A stretch of DNA of 64,000 bases from JAIOSM01 sp964593725 (GTDB lineage Bacteria; Desulfobacterota; Desulfobacteria; Desulfobacterales; Desulfobacteraceae). The translations under genes were made by a program, and so were the position numbers. A model generated the notes under the pieces. The model had not been told where the DNA came from and did no database searches. It saw only the letters and a list, made by a program, of their open reading frames with translations. Each line of letters opens with the position of its first letter. Positions within the stretch are counted from its first letter, which is position 1. Positions 25,303 to 35,178 of this stretch are shown piece after piece. The stretch covers positions 1 to 64,000 of the forward strand of contig CAZQJS010000003.1 in assembly GCA_964593725.1 (NCBI GenBank). Reading direction: 5' to 3'.

Positions 25303-26586
25303 TTGTTCACCGTTAAAAACAGCACCAACATTGAGTTGAAATGGATATTTATTTTCAGAACTCTTTTTGCCATTGTCCTTGCTTTTTCAACTTTAATTTT
25401 CTGTTTTACTAAGAATATCCCCCTTTTTAAACAACCCTTTGTCTCCCTTTACATGGTTGCAATTCTGTTTTTAATCACATCTGTTATTTACCTTGCTCTC
25501 TTTAAAATGGGAATTCATGGCATTAAGCTGATATACATATGGGCCATTATAGAGACTTTCTTTGTAACATCCATTATCTATATTACAGGCAGTTTTGAAA
25601 GTATTTTTATATTTCTCTATCTGATTGTTATAATGTGTTCCACCATATCCCTTTATTATAAGGGAGGCCTGATTGTGGCTTCTGTTGCAGGTCTTCAATA
25701 CTGTACACTTATCTGGCTTGACTATTATGGTATTGTTGATGTGTTTACAACATCATTACACATGACAAACATTTATAGTGACACCTATATTATCTTTAAA
25801 ATTGTTATTGTTGTTGCTGCATGCTATGCCATTGCAATTTTAAGCGGTATCCTTGCTTTGAATGCAAAAAACACACGGCATGCCTTGAAAGTTACCCAGG
25901 GGCATCTTAAAAGAGTTGAGAGAATGGGGGCTGTTGATGAAATGCTCTCGGGCATAACCCATGAAATTAAAAACCCTCTGGCTTCCTTATCAGGCTCAAT
26001 TCAGCTGTTAAAGGAGAATGCAACTCCCGGGTCATCTGATTACCGGTTAATGCAGATAGTCCTGCGGGAAACCCAGAGGCTTCAGGAAATTGTAAATAAT
26101 TTCCGGTTATTTATCAGGCCTGGGAAAAGCGATGCCCGTGCAACGCGTATTGACACTGCAATACATGAAATTGTTGAACTTTTCCTCCATGCACCGGAAT
26201 ATAATGATAATATAAATGTGGTTACAAAAATCAATGAAAATGTAGTTATAGAAATTGATCCAGTACATTTTAAGCAGATTATATGGAACCTTTTAATCAA
26301 TGCAGCCCAGGCCATGGACAATACAGGTGAGATAAGGATAATCCTTGAGCAGCCATTAAAGGGGCGTATTTATCTTAATATAATAGATACAGGCTGTGGG
26401 ATTGATGAGAAAAACAGTGTTTCTGTGTTTGACCCTTTTTTTACAACCAAGGATGATGGTACAGGGCTTGGCCTTTCAATTGTTCACAAACTTGTTGATC
26501 TGTATAACGGAATAATTGATTTTGAATCCACACCAGGGCAGGGTACTGCCTTTACAGTTATTTTTAAAGGATATCTTGAATTTTAA
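25303..26586 (+). CDS. pilS: PilS-like membrane sensor histidine kinase
   Basis: A 427-residue kinase with six closely packed N-terminal membrane helices (about 10-190), then a HisKA domain with phosphoacceptor H220 (G-I-T-H-E-I-K-N-P) and a HATPase_c domain (LLINAAQAM, DTGCGID, GTGLGLSIV). Six-helix topology, the NtrB-type HEIKNP motif and position directly after pilC match PilS, which activates PilR and sigma-54 transcription of pilin. The start is a TTG at 25303, as no ATG lies before the first helix. The expected pilR is absent: lysS follows instead. Confidence 0.8.
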   Translation: MFTVKNSTNIELKWIFIFRTLFAIVLAFSTLIFCFTKNIPLFKQPFVSLYMVAILFLITSVIYLALFKMGIHGIKLIYIWAIIETFFVTSIIYITGSFESIFIFLYLIVIMCSTISLYYKGGLIVASVAGLQYCTLIWLDYYGIVDVFTTSLHMTNIYSDTYIIFKIVIVVAACYAIAILSGILALNAKNTRHALKVTQGHLKRVERMGAVDEMLSGITHEIKNPLASLSGSIQLLKENATPGSSDYRLMQIVLRETQRLQEIVNNFRLFIRPGKSDARATRIDTAIHEIVELFLHAPEYNDNINVVTKINENVVIEIDPVHFKQIIWNLLINAAQAMDNTGEIRIILEQPLKGRIYLNIIDTGCGIDEKNSVSVFDPFFTTKDDGTGLGLSIVHKLVDLYNGIIDFESTPGQGTAFTVIFKGYLEF

Positions 26587-26681
26587 TTAAAAATAGGCTA
26601 ATTTTATTTGTTTAATCTCGGGTTTGGAGCCCATTGGCTTAAAAGATGCATATTGTAAAAACATAAAGAAAGAAATTTTCC

Positions 26682-28166
26682 ATGAATGACACTGAAAACA
26701 GAGTTGTTGAACAGCGCAAACTTAAAATCAATGAGCTGAAGCAGAATAATATTCAGCTTTTTCCCAATAATTTTAAAAATTCACACTCCATCAGAGAGAT
26801 AAAAGCCATAATTGAAAAAGAGCCGGAACTGCTTGGTGAAGATGGTATGGTTTTCTCCGTTGCAGGCAGAATGATGGCTGTAAATAAAATGGGCAAATCA
26901 TCCTTTATAAGATATAGGGATGGAACAGGGCAGATTCAGGCATATCTGAAAAAAGATGTTGTAGGAGATGACAATTATGACCTTTTTAAGAAGCTTGATA
27001 TTGGAGATTTCATAGGCATTAAGGGGCCGCTTTTCAAGACAAGGACAGGGGAATGGACAATTATTGCAAAAAAGTTTCAACTTGTTGCAAAGGCCTTAAG
27101 ACCTCTGCCTGAAAAATTTCATGGTCTGAAAGATCCTGAAAAAAGATACAGGCAAAGATATCTCGATCTTATTATGAATGAAGAGACCAAAGATATTTTT
27201 ATAAAAAGAAGCCGGACTATCAGTGCCATGCGTACCTTTTTCGAAGATAATGGTTTCATGGAAGTTGAGACACCAATGATGCAGCCATTGCCCGGCGGGG
27301 CCGAAGCAACCCCCTTTAAAACCTGGCATAATGCACTGTCCATGGATCTTTATCTGAGAATTGCTCCTGAATTATATCTTAAACGTCTAGTCGTGGGCGG
27401 ATTTGAAAAGGTATTTGAGATTAACCGTAATTTCAGGAACGAAGGTGTGTCAACAAGGCATAATCCTGAATTTACCATGGTTGAATTTTACCAGGCATAT
27501 GCTGACTATGAAGACCTGATGAATTTTACTGAAAAAATGTTTTCATTTGTTGCAAAACAAGTTACAGGTTCTGAGATAATTGAATATCAGGGCAGCTCCA
27601 TTGATTTTACAAAAAAATGGAAACGGATTTCCATGATTGACTCCCTGACTGAAATTGGTAAGATCGACCCTGCTGTTGTCATGGACAAGGATGGACTTTT
27701 AGACTTTGCAAACAAGAACAATATTGAAATTAAGAAAAGGGACCGGTATGGTAAAGTACTTACAAAACTTTTTGATTTACTGGTGGAACCAAACCTTATT
27801 CAGCCGACCTTTATCACAGGATATCCGGTTGAGGTCTCACCCCTTTCAAGGAAGAGTGACTCAAATCCTGACCTTACTGATCGGTTTGAACTCTTTATTG
27901 CAGGCAGGGAAATAGCCAATGGATTTTCAGAGCTGAATGATCCGGAAGATCAATACAGCAGATTTCTCCAGCAGGCTGCCCAGCGTGACCAGGGGGATGA
28001 AGAGGCGCATATCATGGACCTTGATTATGTTGAAGCCCTGGAATACGGCATGCCTCCCACTGCAGGCCAGGGCATAGGCATTGACAGGCTTGTTATGCTC
28101 CTCACTGATTCAGATTCAATCAGGGAGGTTATTCTTTTCCCCCATATGCGAAAGAGCCGGCAGTAG
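26682..28166 (+). CDS. lysS: lysyl-tRNA synthetase (class II)
   Basis: A 494-residue class IIb synthetase. The N-terminal OB anticodon-binding domain (about 60-165) leads to motif 1 (FMEVETPMMQPLPGGAEA), motif 2 (FRNEGVSTRHNPEFTMVEFYQ) and motif 3 (GIGIDRLVML) near the C-terminus. Length and order are normal. The stop codon is immediately followed by the lolE ATG with no gap, so it heads the long outer-membrane biogenesis run. The ATG lacks an obvious Shine-Dalgarno. Confidence 0.98.
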   Translation: MNDTENRVVEQRKLKINELKQNNIQLFPNNFKNSHSIREIKAIIEKEPELLGEDGMVFSVAGRMMAVNKMGKSSFIRYRDGTGQIQAYLKKDVVGDDNYDLFKKLDIGDFIGIKGPLFKTRTGEWTIIAKKFQLVAKALRPLPEKFHGLKDPEKRYRQRYLDLIMNEETKDIFIKRSRTISAMRTFFEDNGFMEVETPMMQPLPGGAEATPFKTWHNALSMDLYLRIAPELYLKRLVVGGFEKVFEINRNFRNEGVSTRHNPEFTMVEFYQAYADYEDLMNFTEKMFSFVAKQVTGSEIIEYQGSSIDFTKKWKRISMIDSLTEIGKIDPAVVMDKDGLLDFANKNNIEIKKRDRYGKVLTKLFDLLVEPNLIQPTFITGYPVEVSPLSRKSDSNPDLTDRFELFIAGREIANGFSELNDPEDQYSRFLQQAAQRDQGDEEAHIMDLDYVEALEYGMPPTAGQGIGIDRLVMLLTDSDSIREVILFPHMRKSRQ

Positions 28167-29393
28167 ATGTCCTTTGAACTGTTCATAGCAACCCGGTATC
28201 TTAAGGCCAAAAGAAAGGAAGGCTTTATTTCACTTGTCACCCTTTTATCCATGGCCGGAGTTGCAGTGGGTGTCATGGCCCTTGTGGTTGTCATATCAGT
28301 CATGAGTGGAGCTGAAAACAGCTTCCGGGAAAAACTTCTGGGCCTGAACCCCCACCTTCTTATCATGAATGTTTCCGGTAGTTTTGATAATTACAAGGAT
28401 ATAATGAATAAGACACTTAAGCTTAAAAGCGTTGAAAATGTGTCACCCATTCTTTCAGGCCAGGTAATGGCAAGATCTGCAAGCTCGTTTACCGGAGCTC
28501 TGTTACGGGGTATTGACCCTATAGGTAAAGTAAAACTTGTCAAGGGGTTCAGCCCTGAAAAACTTCAGCAAGCCTTGAAACCCCAGGGTTCCAATGGCAG
28601 CTACCCCGGCATCATAATCGGAAAGCAGCTTGCAGAAAGTCTTGGGGTGACTGTGGGAAGCAAACTTATATTAATGTCTCCCGGGGGTATCTCTTCACCG
28701 GTGGGCAATATCCCTGCCATGGCCAGATATCAGGTTAATGGTGTTTTTGAATCGGGTTTATATGAATATGACAGTACACTGATCTATATCAATATCATTG
28801 AAGCCCAGAAAATTACCGGCATGAAAAATGGTATATCTGCCCTTGGTGTATGGGTTGATGATATCTATTCAGTGGATTCTCTCAAGGATAAAATTTTATC
28901 AGGAGTTGATCATAACAGGTTTTATATAAGGGACTGGATGAACATTAATAAAAGCCTGTTTTCAGCATTGAAACTTGAAAAAACAGCAATGTTCATAATT
29001 TTAACACTCATAATTTTTGTTGCAGCATTTAATATTGCAAGTGCCCTCATGATGATTGTCATGGAAAAAACACGGGATATTGCAATCTTAAAGACCATGG
29101 GTGCAACTGATAAAATAATAAGAAAAATTTTTATGATCAAGGGAATGATAATAGGAACCCTTGGAACAATATTTGGAACCATATCAGGGGTGACCATCTG
29201 CTTTCTTCTGCACAGGTATGATTTTATCCGCCTGCCCGAAGCATATCCCTTCAGGACTCTTCCAGTTGAACTTAACTTCACAGATGTGTTTGTTATTGCC
29301 ATTGCCGCCATATCCATCTGTTTTGTTTCCACAATTTACCCATCAGGCAAGGCATCTGGCATGGATCCGGTGGAGGCTTTAAGATATGGCTGA
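28167..29393 (+). CDS. lolE: lipoprotein-releasing ABC permease (LolC/LolE family)
   Basis: A 408-residue inner-membrane permease that with LolD extracts lipoproteins for delivery to LolA. It has the FtsX/MacB layout: membrane helix 1 (about 20-50) after an amphipathic start (FELFIATRYLKAKRKEG), a large periplasmic domain (about 50-265), then three C-terminal helices. One permease gene is present instead of the lolC+lolE pair of enterics, suggesting a homodimer (LolF-type) arrangement. It abuts lysS and its 3' end overlaps lolD by eight bases. Confidence 0.93.
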   Translation: MSFELFIATRYLKAKRKEGFISLVTLLSMAGVAVGVMALVVVISVMSGAENSFREKLLGLNPHLLIMNVSGSFDNYKDIMNKTLKLKSVENVSPILSGQVMARSASSFTGALLRGIDPIGKVKLVKGFSPEKLQQALKPQGSNGSYPGIIIGKQLAESLGVTVGSKLILMSPGGISSPVGNIPAMARYQVNGVFESGLYEYDSTLIYINIIEAQKITGMKNGISALGVWVDDIYSVDSLKDKILSGVDHNRFYIRDWMNINKSLFSALKLEKTAMFIILTLIIFVAAFNIASALMMIVMEKTRDIAILKTMGATDKIIRKIFMIKGMIIGTLGTIFGTISGVTICFLLHRYDFIRLPEAYPFRTLPVELNFTDVFVIAIAAISICFVSTIYPSGKASGMDPVEALRYG

Positions 29394-30108
29394 TGTGGAA
29401 TCCATAATAGATCTTAAATCAGCTTTTAAGGGCTTTTATTCCAAAGAGTCCAGGATCGATATTTTAATTGATGCTGACTTCAGTATTAAAAAAGGTGAAA
29501 CAGTTGCAGTGGTAGGTGCGTCCGGAATTGGCAAATCAACATTATTAAATATTTTAGGCACCCTTGACAGACCTGATCAGGGAAGCCTTGTATTTGATCA
29601 AAAGGATCTGTTTTTATTGGGGGATTCTGAACTTGCAAGGTTCAGAAATAAAAGAATCGGTTTTGTTTTTCAATTCCACCACCTTCTGGCTGGCTTTACT
29701 GCACTTGAAAATGTTTCAATACCATGTATGATAAGCTCAACAATAAATGGTAATAATTTTAAAAAAAAAGATCATGGGAATAAGGAAAATATTGAAAAAC
29801 AGGCGCTTGGGATGCTCCAACGGGTTGGACTTGGACACCGGTCATCAAGCCGTGTATCAGATCTGTCAGGCGGTGAACAGCAGCGTGTTGCACTTGCCAG
29901 GGCACTTGTGAATAAACCAGACCTGCTTTTAGCCGATGAACCCACTGGAAATCTGGATAAAAAGAACAGCCGTGGGGTACATCAATTAATAAGGGAACTC
30001 AATGAAGAGACCGGAATGACAATTGTAATTGTTACCCATAACGAGGAGCTTGCGTCTCTGATGAACAGACAGGTTACCATTGCAAATGGTAAAATTATTA
30101 CAATGTAA
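29386..30108 (+). CDS. lolD: lipoprotein-releasing ABC ATPase LolD
   Basis: A 240-residue ABC ATPase driving lipoprotein release. Walker A is GASGIGKST (about 45-53), the Q loop VFQFHHLL, the signature LSGGEQQRVALARAL, Walker B LLADEPTGNLD and the H-loop His in IVTHN. Compared with standard LolD it has a short Lys/Asn-rich insertion before the signature (about 125-140). It overlaps lolE by eight bases and is followed 24 bases later by bamA. Confidence 0.95.
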   Translation: MADVESIIDLKSAFKGFYSKESRIDILIDADFSIKKGETVAVVGASGIGKSTLLNILGTLDRPDQGSLVFDQKDLFLLGDSELARFRNKRIGFVFQFHHLLAGFTALENVSIPCMISSTINGNNFKKKDHGNKENIEKQALGMLQRVGLGHRSSSRVSDLSGGEQQRVALARALVNKPDLLLADEPTGNLDKKNSRGVHQLIRELNEETGMTIVIVTHNEELASLMNRQVTIANGKIITM

Positions 30109-30132
30109 AGTAGAAGGCTGATAATTATAAAC

Positions 30133-32757
30133 ATGTATAAAAAGTTGTTTTTTCTATTATTCTTAACAATTTGTTTGTTGTCTGCCAATGTACTGGCAGA
30201 TAAAAGTGTTAATATTGGTTTTTTCCCGTTCAGCACCTATGCCGATAAAGATGTTAAAGACCTTGGTGTAAAAATTCCAAAAATGCTTGCAGACGAGATT
30301 GGAAAAGCAGGTGCTCAGGCTGTTATAATTGACAAACAATATAACGAGGCAGATTTCAGCAATGAACAACTGCGGAAAATCGGTATCGAGTATGGTGTGG
30401 ACTACCTGATAACCGGATCTTTGTTTGAAGCAGGAGACAAAATCAGTATTGATGTTAAAATGCTGGATGTTTATAAAACTGCTCCTGCCAACACCTTTTT
30501 TGTACAAATCCAGGGACTTGAAAATTTATATTCTGCCGTAACCCAGTTGAATAAAAAATTAATTTCCAGTGTTTTTCACAGGAAAATAATTGTAAAGGTT
30601 GAAATTCAGGGCAATAAGAGGATTGAGGATGATGCAATTTTACGGGTAATTGATATTAAGCCAAAGGATATTGTGGATCTTGAAAAGATCTCTTCAAATA
30701 TAAAAAATATTTATGGCCTTGGATTTTTTGAAGATGTCAAGGCTGAAAAGGAAAAACTGGACACTGGCATTAAAGTAATTTTCAGGGTCGTTGAAAGACC
30801 GTCTGTCAGGGTCATAATGTTTAAAGGGAATAAAAAGTTTGAGGAAAAAGATTTAAAAGAGGTTGTCACTACTGGCACTGGCTCAATACTGAATATATTT
30901 AAAATAAAAAAAGATGCATCAAATATTAATGAGTTGTATAAATCAAAAAATTATCATAATTGCAAGGTGGAAATTGAGACAAAAAAACTGAAAAATAACC
31001 AGGCTGATGTGATATTTAATATTGACGAGGGCCAGAAGCTCAAAGTGGAGGAGATCTCTTTTGAAGGCAATAAACATTATGATGATGGTGACTTGCGCAG
31101 CAAGATGGGTACAGATGAAAAAGGGATTTTTTCCTTTATCACATCTTCCGGAGATCTTGACAGGGCTGAGCTTCAAAGGGATACAATCAGAATTGAATCG
31201 TTTTATAAGAATAAGGGATTCATGGATGCAAAAGTGTCAGAACCTGAAATCAAATATGGTAAAAAAAGTATACTTGTCCATTTTGAGATTGATGAAGGTA
31301 TCCGTTACAAGGTCAACAAAGTTTCATTCCAGGGCGACCTGATTCTGCCCGAGAAAAAATTATTTAAAAAAATAAAAATTGATGACCGCAAATATTACTC
31401 CATGGAAGTATTGAGAAATGATATATATACTCTGACAGACATATATACTGAAAGGGGATATGCTAAGCCTGACATATCGCCTGTGATAAAACGGGATAAA
31501 GAAAACCACCAGGCAGATTTTATATTTGTAATAAAAAAAGGTCCGCCGGTTTATATTGGCAGGATCACAATTAATGGCAATACCCGAACACGGGATAAGG
31601 TTATAAGACGTGAACTTAAAGCAGTTGAATCCCAGCTGTTCAGCAAGAAAAAGATTGAAAAAAGCCTTAGAAATATTCAGAGATTAAGATACTTTGAAAA
31701 TGTTGAAATCATACCTTCCCAGGGTTCTGACGAAGGTAAAATGGATTTAAATATTGAAGTTTCTGAAGCAAGTACTGGTAATTTTACTTTTGGTGCAGGT
31801 TACAGCTCCCAGGAGAGCGCGTTTGGAAGTATTGAGGTGACCGAGGGCAACCTTTTCGGCCGTGGTCAGACTATAAAGGCAAAAAGTAAAATTTCCAGGG
31901 AATCAGCATTGTATCAGGTGAAGTTTATTGAGCCATGGCTGTTTGATATGCCGCTGTCCTGCGGGATTGAGGTATATCATCAGGAAAATGAATATGATTA
32001 TTATGATAAGGATTCAGAGGGCGGGGCCCTTGATTTTTCTTATCGGATCATTGATGATTTGAGGCTTGGTATAAAATACAGTTATGAGGATTTTACCATC
32101 AGCAATGTCAAGGTTGACCAGACAACTGTAGACCCTGGACGATACTTAACAACAAGTGTAACACCAAGTATTGTTTTTGATTCCAGGGACAGGGTTTTTA
32201 CTCCGAGAAAAGGTATATTATCAAAATTATCTGTTGAATATGCAGACGACTCACTGGGGGGTGATATCTGTTTTACAAAGTCCATTGCAGAGGCAGGTTT
32301 CTACATACCGCTTTTCTGGAAAGTTACCTGGGTAATACATGGTAAGGCAGGGTATCTTGATGACAGAACCGGAGGAATTCCTGATATTGATTATGAAAGA
32401 TTTTATCTTGGAGGTATAAATTCCATCCGTGGATTTAAGAATGGTGATATCTATGCCAGCAAAATAAATGGAGAAGAGCGGGGTGGTGAGAAACTTATCC
32501 AGCTTAATACTGAAATCACATTTCCGGTTGTTGAGGAGCATGGTGTGAGTGCTGTTTTTTTCTATGATCAGGGTGATGTGTTCCTGAAAAATCAGAAGTT
32601 TACCTTGTCTGATAACTATTCAAGTTTCGGGTTTGGAGTCAGATGGGCATCTCCCATGGGCCCAATGAGATTGGAATATGGTATTGTGGAAAAAGGAAAA
32701 AATATAGAAGATACTGGCAGCGGAAGAATCCAGTTTTCCATAGGAGCTTATTTTTAG
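30133..32757 (+). CDS. bamA: outer-membrane assembly factor BamA with extra N-terminal domain
   Basis: Core barrel of the BAM complex that inserts beta-barrel proteins into the outer membrane. The 874 residues comprise a signal peptide (1-22, NVLA), an extra periplasmic alpha/beta domain (about 24-148), five POTRA repeats (about 151-545) each starting with a 'V..I.(F/G)..GN' strand, and a 16-strand barrel. The barrel carries the SIRGF loop-6 motif and ends in Phe (SIGAYF). The extra domain resembles the FlgO/CsgG-type periplasmic fold (IGFFPF, GVDYLITGSLFEAGDKISIDVKMLDV) and is absent from enteric BamA. It lies between lolD and ompH in the envelope operon. Confidence 0.95.
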   Translation: MYKKLFFLLFLTICLLSANVLADKSVNIGFFPFSTYADKDVKDLGVKIPKMLADEIGKAGAQAVIIDKQYNEADFSNEQLRKIGIEYGVDYLITGSLFEAGDKISIDVKMLDVYKTAPANTFFVQIQGLENLYSAVTQLNKKLISSVFHRKIIVKVEIQGNKRIEDDAILRVIDIKPKDIVDLEKISSNIKNIYGLGFFEDVKAEKEKLDTGIKVIFRVVERPSVRVIMFKGNKKFEEKDLKEVVTTGTGSILNIFKIKKDASNINELYKSKNYHNCKVEIETKKLKNNQADVIFNIDEGQKLKVEEISFEGNKHYDDGDLRSKMGTDEKGIFSFITSSGDLDRAELQRDTIRIESFYKNKGFMDAKVSEPEIKYGKKSILVHFEIDEGIRYKVNKVSFQGDLILPEKKLFKKIKIDDRKYYSMEVLRNDIYTLTDIYTERGYAKPDISPVIKRDKENHQADFIFVIKKGPPVYIGRITINGNTRTRDKVIRRELKAVESQLFSKKKIEKSLRNIQRLRYFENVEIIPSQGSDEGKMDLNIEVSEASTGNFTFGAGYSSQESAFGSIEVTEGNLFGRGQTIKAKSKISRESALYQVKFIEPWLFDMPLSCGIEVYHQENEYDYYDKDSEGGALDFSYRIIDDLRLGIKYSYEDFTISNVKVDQTTVDPGRYLTTSVTPSIVFDSRDRVFTPRKGILSKLSVEYADDSLGGDICFTKSIAEAGFYIPLFWKVTWVIHGKAGYLDDRTGGIPDIDYERFYLGGINSIRGFKNGDIYASKINGEERGGEKLIQLNTEITFPVVEEHGVSAVFFYDQGDVFLKNQKFTLSDNYSSFGFGVRWASPMGPMRLEYGIVEKGKNIEDTGSGRIQFSIGAYF

Positions 32758-32786
32758 ATATAAATATTTTTTAGGAGAATATAATA

Positions 32787-33323
32787 ATGAAGAAAAAAAT
32801 CTGGTTTATGACTTTAGTTTTATTACTCGTTACTTTCTTAAGTTTTCCTGCAATCTCTGCAGATGTTGCAAAAATCGGAGTAGTTGACTTTCAGAAAATC
32901 ATGTCAACATCCAGTGCCGGCAAATTGATCCAGAAAAAACTTCAGGCTAAAGGCAATGAATTTACACAGAAACTTCAGAATATGCAAAAAGAGATCCTTG
33001 AACTTGAGAAAAATCTTAAAAGAGAATCCATGGTTTTAAGCCAGGAAAAACGAAGTGAAAAAGGGCGTGAATATCGAATCAAAGTAAATGATTTTAATCA
33101 GGAAAAGAAAAAACTGCAATACGATCTTAAAAAACTTGAAACCAAAGAGATTAATAAGATGCAAAAGGCTGTTTTTGAAATTGTCCAGAAAATGGGGAAA
33201 AAAGAGGGTTATCTCCTGGTTATTGAAAAAAAGACGGCCGGGGTTATATACAGCCCTAAATCCATTGATATAACGGATAAGGTCATCAAGGCATATAATA
33301 AATTATCTGCAAAGCAGAAATAG
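32787..33323 (+). CDS. ompH: periplasmic chaperone OmpH/Skp
   Basis: A 178-residue exported chaperone that holds unfolded outer-membrane proteins on the way to BamA. It has a signal peptide (cleaved near ISA-D), then AKIGVVDFQKIMSTSSAGK, the family's conserved start. A long charged coiled coil (about 55-130, the Skp tentacle) follows, and a short strand region closes the body (GYLLVIEKKTAGVIY). AGGAGA precedes the ATG. Its position between bamA and lpxD is the canonical order. Confidence 0.95.
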   Translation: MKKKIWFMTLVLLLVTFLSFPAISADVAKIGVVDFQKIMSTSSAGKLIQKKLQAKGNEFTQKLQNMQKEILELEKNLKRESMVLSQEKRSEKGREYRIKVNDFNQEKKKLQYDLKKLETKEINKMQKAVFEIVQKMGKKEGYLLVIEKKTAGVIYSPKSIDITDKVIKAYNKLSAKQK

Positions 33324-33353
33324 TTTATCTGTTAAAAAAAGTATTATTTTATT

Positions 33354-34391
33354 ATGCAGCTTACTGTTAAACAAATTGCTGAAATGATCCATGCAGGAAT
33401 TACAGGGGATGGGAGAAGAGTGTTAAAAAAAGTTTCATCCTTTGAAGATACAGATATGGATTCACTCACCTTTGCATCTGACTTTAAGTTTCTTAAAAAA
33501 CTCCATCAATGCAATGCAGGGGCAGTTATCATTCCTGATGATTTTATTGTTCCAGAAGGTAAGACCATAAAATCTGTTCTAATAAGAAGTTGCAACCCAA
33601 AGCATGATTTTTTTAAGATCCTCAGGATGTTTCATCCTGAAAAAAGAGCGCCGGGTACCATTGCAAAGGATGCATATATTGGTGCAGACATCAGTATTGG
33701 TAAGGATGTTTCAATTTACAGCAATGTTTATGTTGGTGATGGTGTTGAACTTGGAAACAGAGCGGTTTTAATGCCCAATGTTTACATTGGTGACAATGTC
33801 AAAATAGGACAGGACACTGTAATTAAACCCAATACAACAATAATGGAAAATTGCCTGATCGGTAGTTCAACATTAATACATTCAGGAACAGTTGTGGGAA
33901 GTGATGGTTTTGGATTTACAAGGCATAATCTCAAACACGAAAAAATAATACATGCAGGTTATGTTTTAATAGGAGATCATGTTGAAATAGGTGCATGTAA
34001 TACAATTGACAGGGGCACTTTTGGAAAGACATGGATTAAAGATGGAGTAAAAACAGATAACCTTGTACACATTGCCCACAATGTAATTATTGGTGAAAAT
34101 TCCCTGGTGGTTGCCCAGGCTGGAGTTGCAGGCAGTGCAGTGATTGGCAGCAATGTGATCATTGCAGGTCAGGCTGGAATTTCAGGCCATCTCACCGTTG
34201 GGGATAATTCAATTATAGGGCCGCGTGCCGGTGTTCTTTCAAGTGTGGAACCCAATGAAATTGTTTCAGGTATGCCCCAGATACCCCATCGACTATGGCT
34301 CAAAGCATCAAGTATTATTGCAAGACTTCCTGACCTCAGGAAGAAGCTCTTTTCCCTTGAAAAGAGAATGGAAAAAATAGAAAAAAAATAA
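33354..34391 (+). CDS. lpxD: UDP-3-O-acylglucosamine N-acyltransferase LpxD
   Basis: Third step of lipid A synthesis: adds the N-linked hydroxyacyl chain to UDP-3-O-acyl-glucosamine. The 345 residues comprise an N-terminal uridine-binding domain (about 1-100), a left-handed beta helix of hexapeptide repeats (about 105-290, for example IGADISIGKDVSIYSNVYVG) and a C-terminal helix. The catalytic His lies in the DNLVHIAHNV segment. lpxA follows after 16 bases; fabZ, usually between them, is missing. Confidence 0.97.
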   Translation: MQLTVKQIAEMIHAGITGDGRRVLKKVSSFEDTDMDSLTFASDFKFLKKLHQCNAGAVIIPDDFIVPEGKTIKSVLIRSCNPKHDFFKILRMFHPEKRAPGTIAKDAYIGADISIGKDVSIYSNVYVGDGVELGNRAVLMPNVYIGDNVKIGQDTVIKPNTTIMENCLIGSSTLIHSGTVVGSDGFGFTRHNLKHEKIIHAGYVLIGDHVEIGACNTIDRGTFGKTWIKDGVKTDNLVHIAHNVIIGENSLVVAQAGVAGSAVIGSNVIIAGQAGISGHLTVGDNSIIGPRAGVLSSVEPNEIVSGMPQIPHRLWLKASSIIARLPDLRKKLFSLEKRMEKIEKK

Positions 34392-34407
34392 ATACTACGG
34401 AGTTTAT

Positions 34408-35178
34408 ATGATTCACCCGACAGCTATTGTAGACCCTTCAGCAGAGATCGATTCCAATGTTAAAATCGGCCCTTTTTCAATAATTAAAAGTGATGTCTGT
34501 ATTGGATCAGGAACTGAAATAGGACCCTATGCAACCATTGATCAATATGTTACCATAGGATCAGATTGCCAGATATTTCAATACTCTTCCATAGGTGCGG
34601 CTCCCCAGGATTTAAAGTTTACAGGGGAAAAATCCTATTTAAAAATAGGCAGGGGAACAATTATCAGAGAGTTTGCCACTATAAACCGCGGTACTGAACT
34701 GGGAGGGGGTTACACCGAGGTAGGGGAAAACAATTACCTTATGGCCTATACCCACATTGCCCATGACTGCAGAACAGGGAAAAATGTTGTGCTTGCAAAC
34801 AATGCCACCCTGGGTGGACATGTAATACTTGGGAATAATGTTACCCTTGGCGGGCTTGTTGCAGTTCACCAGTTTGCACAGATTGGTGATTATGCATATA
34901 TTGGAGGTAAATCAGCAGTGGTCAAGGATATTCCACCCTATGTGATAGCAGCAGGAGACAGGGCAAGCCTTCATGGTTTGAATAATGTCGGCCTGAAACG
35001 GAATAATTTTTCAAAATCATCCATTGCTGCAATTAAAAAAGCGTATAGGATTGTGTTCAGGATTGGACTTACCACAAAACAGGCTATGGAACGTGTTAAA
35101 GCTGAGGTGGAGCAGATTCCCGAGGTTAAGAATTTCATGGATTTCATTAAAAATTCCAGCAGGGGTATAACCAGATAA
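34408..35178 (+). CDS. lpxA: UDP-N-acetylglucosamine acyltransferase LpxA
   Basis: First step of lipid A synthesis, attaching the 3-O-hydroxyacyl chain to UDP-GlcNAc. The 256-residue beta-helix protein starts IHPTAIVDPSAEI. The catalytic His is in the YTHIAHDCRTG segment, VHQFAQIGDYAYIGG follows, and the C-terminal helical domain (about 190-256) closes the trimer. Length and motifs are canonical. The stop codon directly abuts the TTG start of lpxI. Confidence 0.98.
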   Translation: MIHPTAIVDPSAEIDSNVKIGPFSIIKSDVCIGSGTEIGPYATIDQYVTIGSDCQIFQYSSIGAAPQDLKFTGEKSYLKIGRGTIIREFATINRGTELGGGYTEVGENNYLMAYTHIAHDCRTGKNVVLANNATLGGHVILGNNVTLGGLVAVHQFAQIGDYAYIGGKSAVVKDIPPYVIAAGDRASLHGLNNVGLKRNNFSKSSIAAIKKAYRIVFRIGLTTKQAMERVKAEVEQIPEVKNFMDFIKNSSRGITR

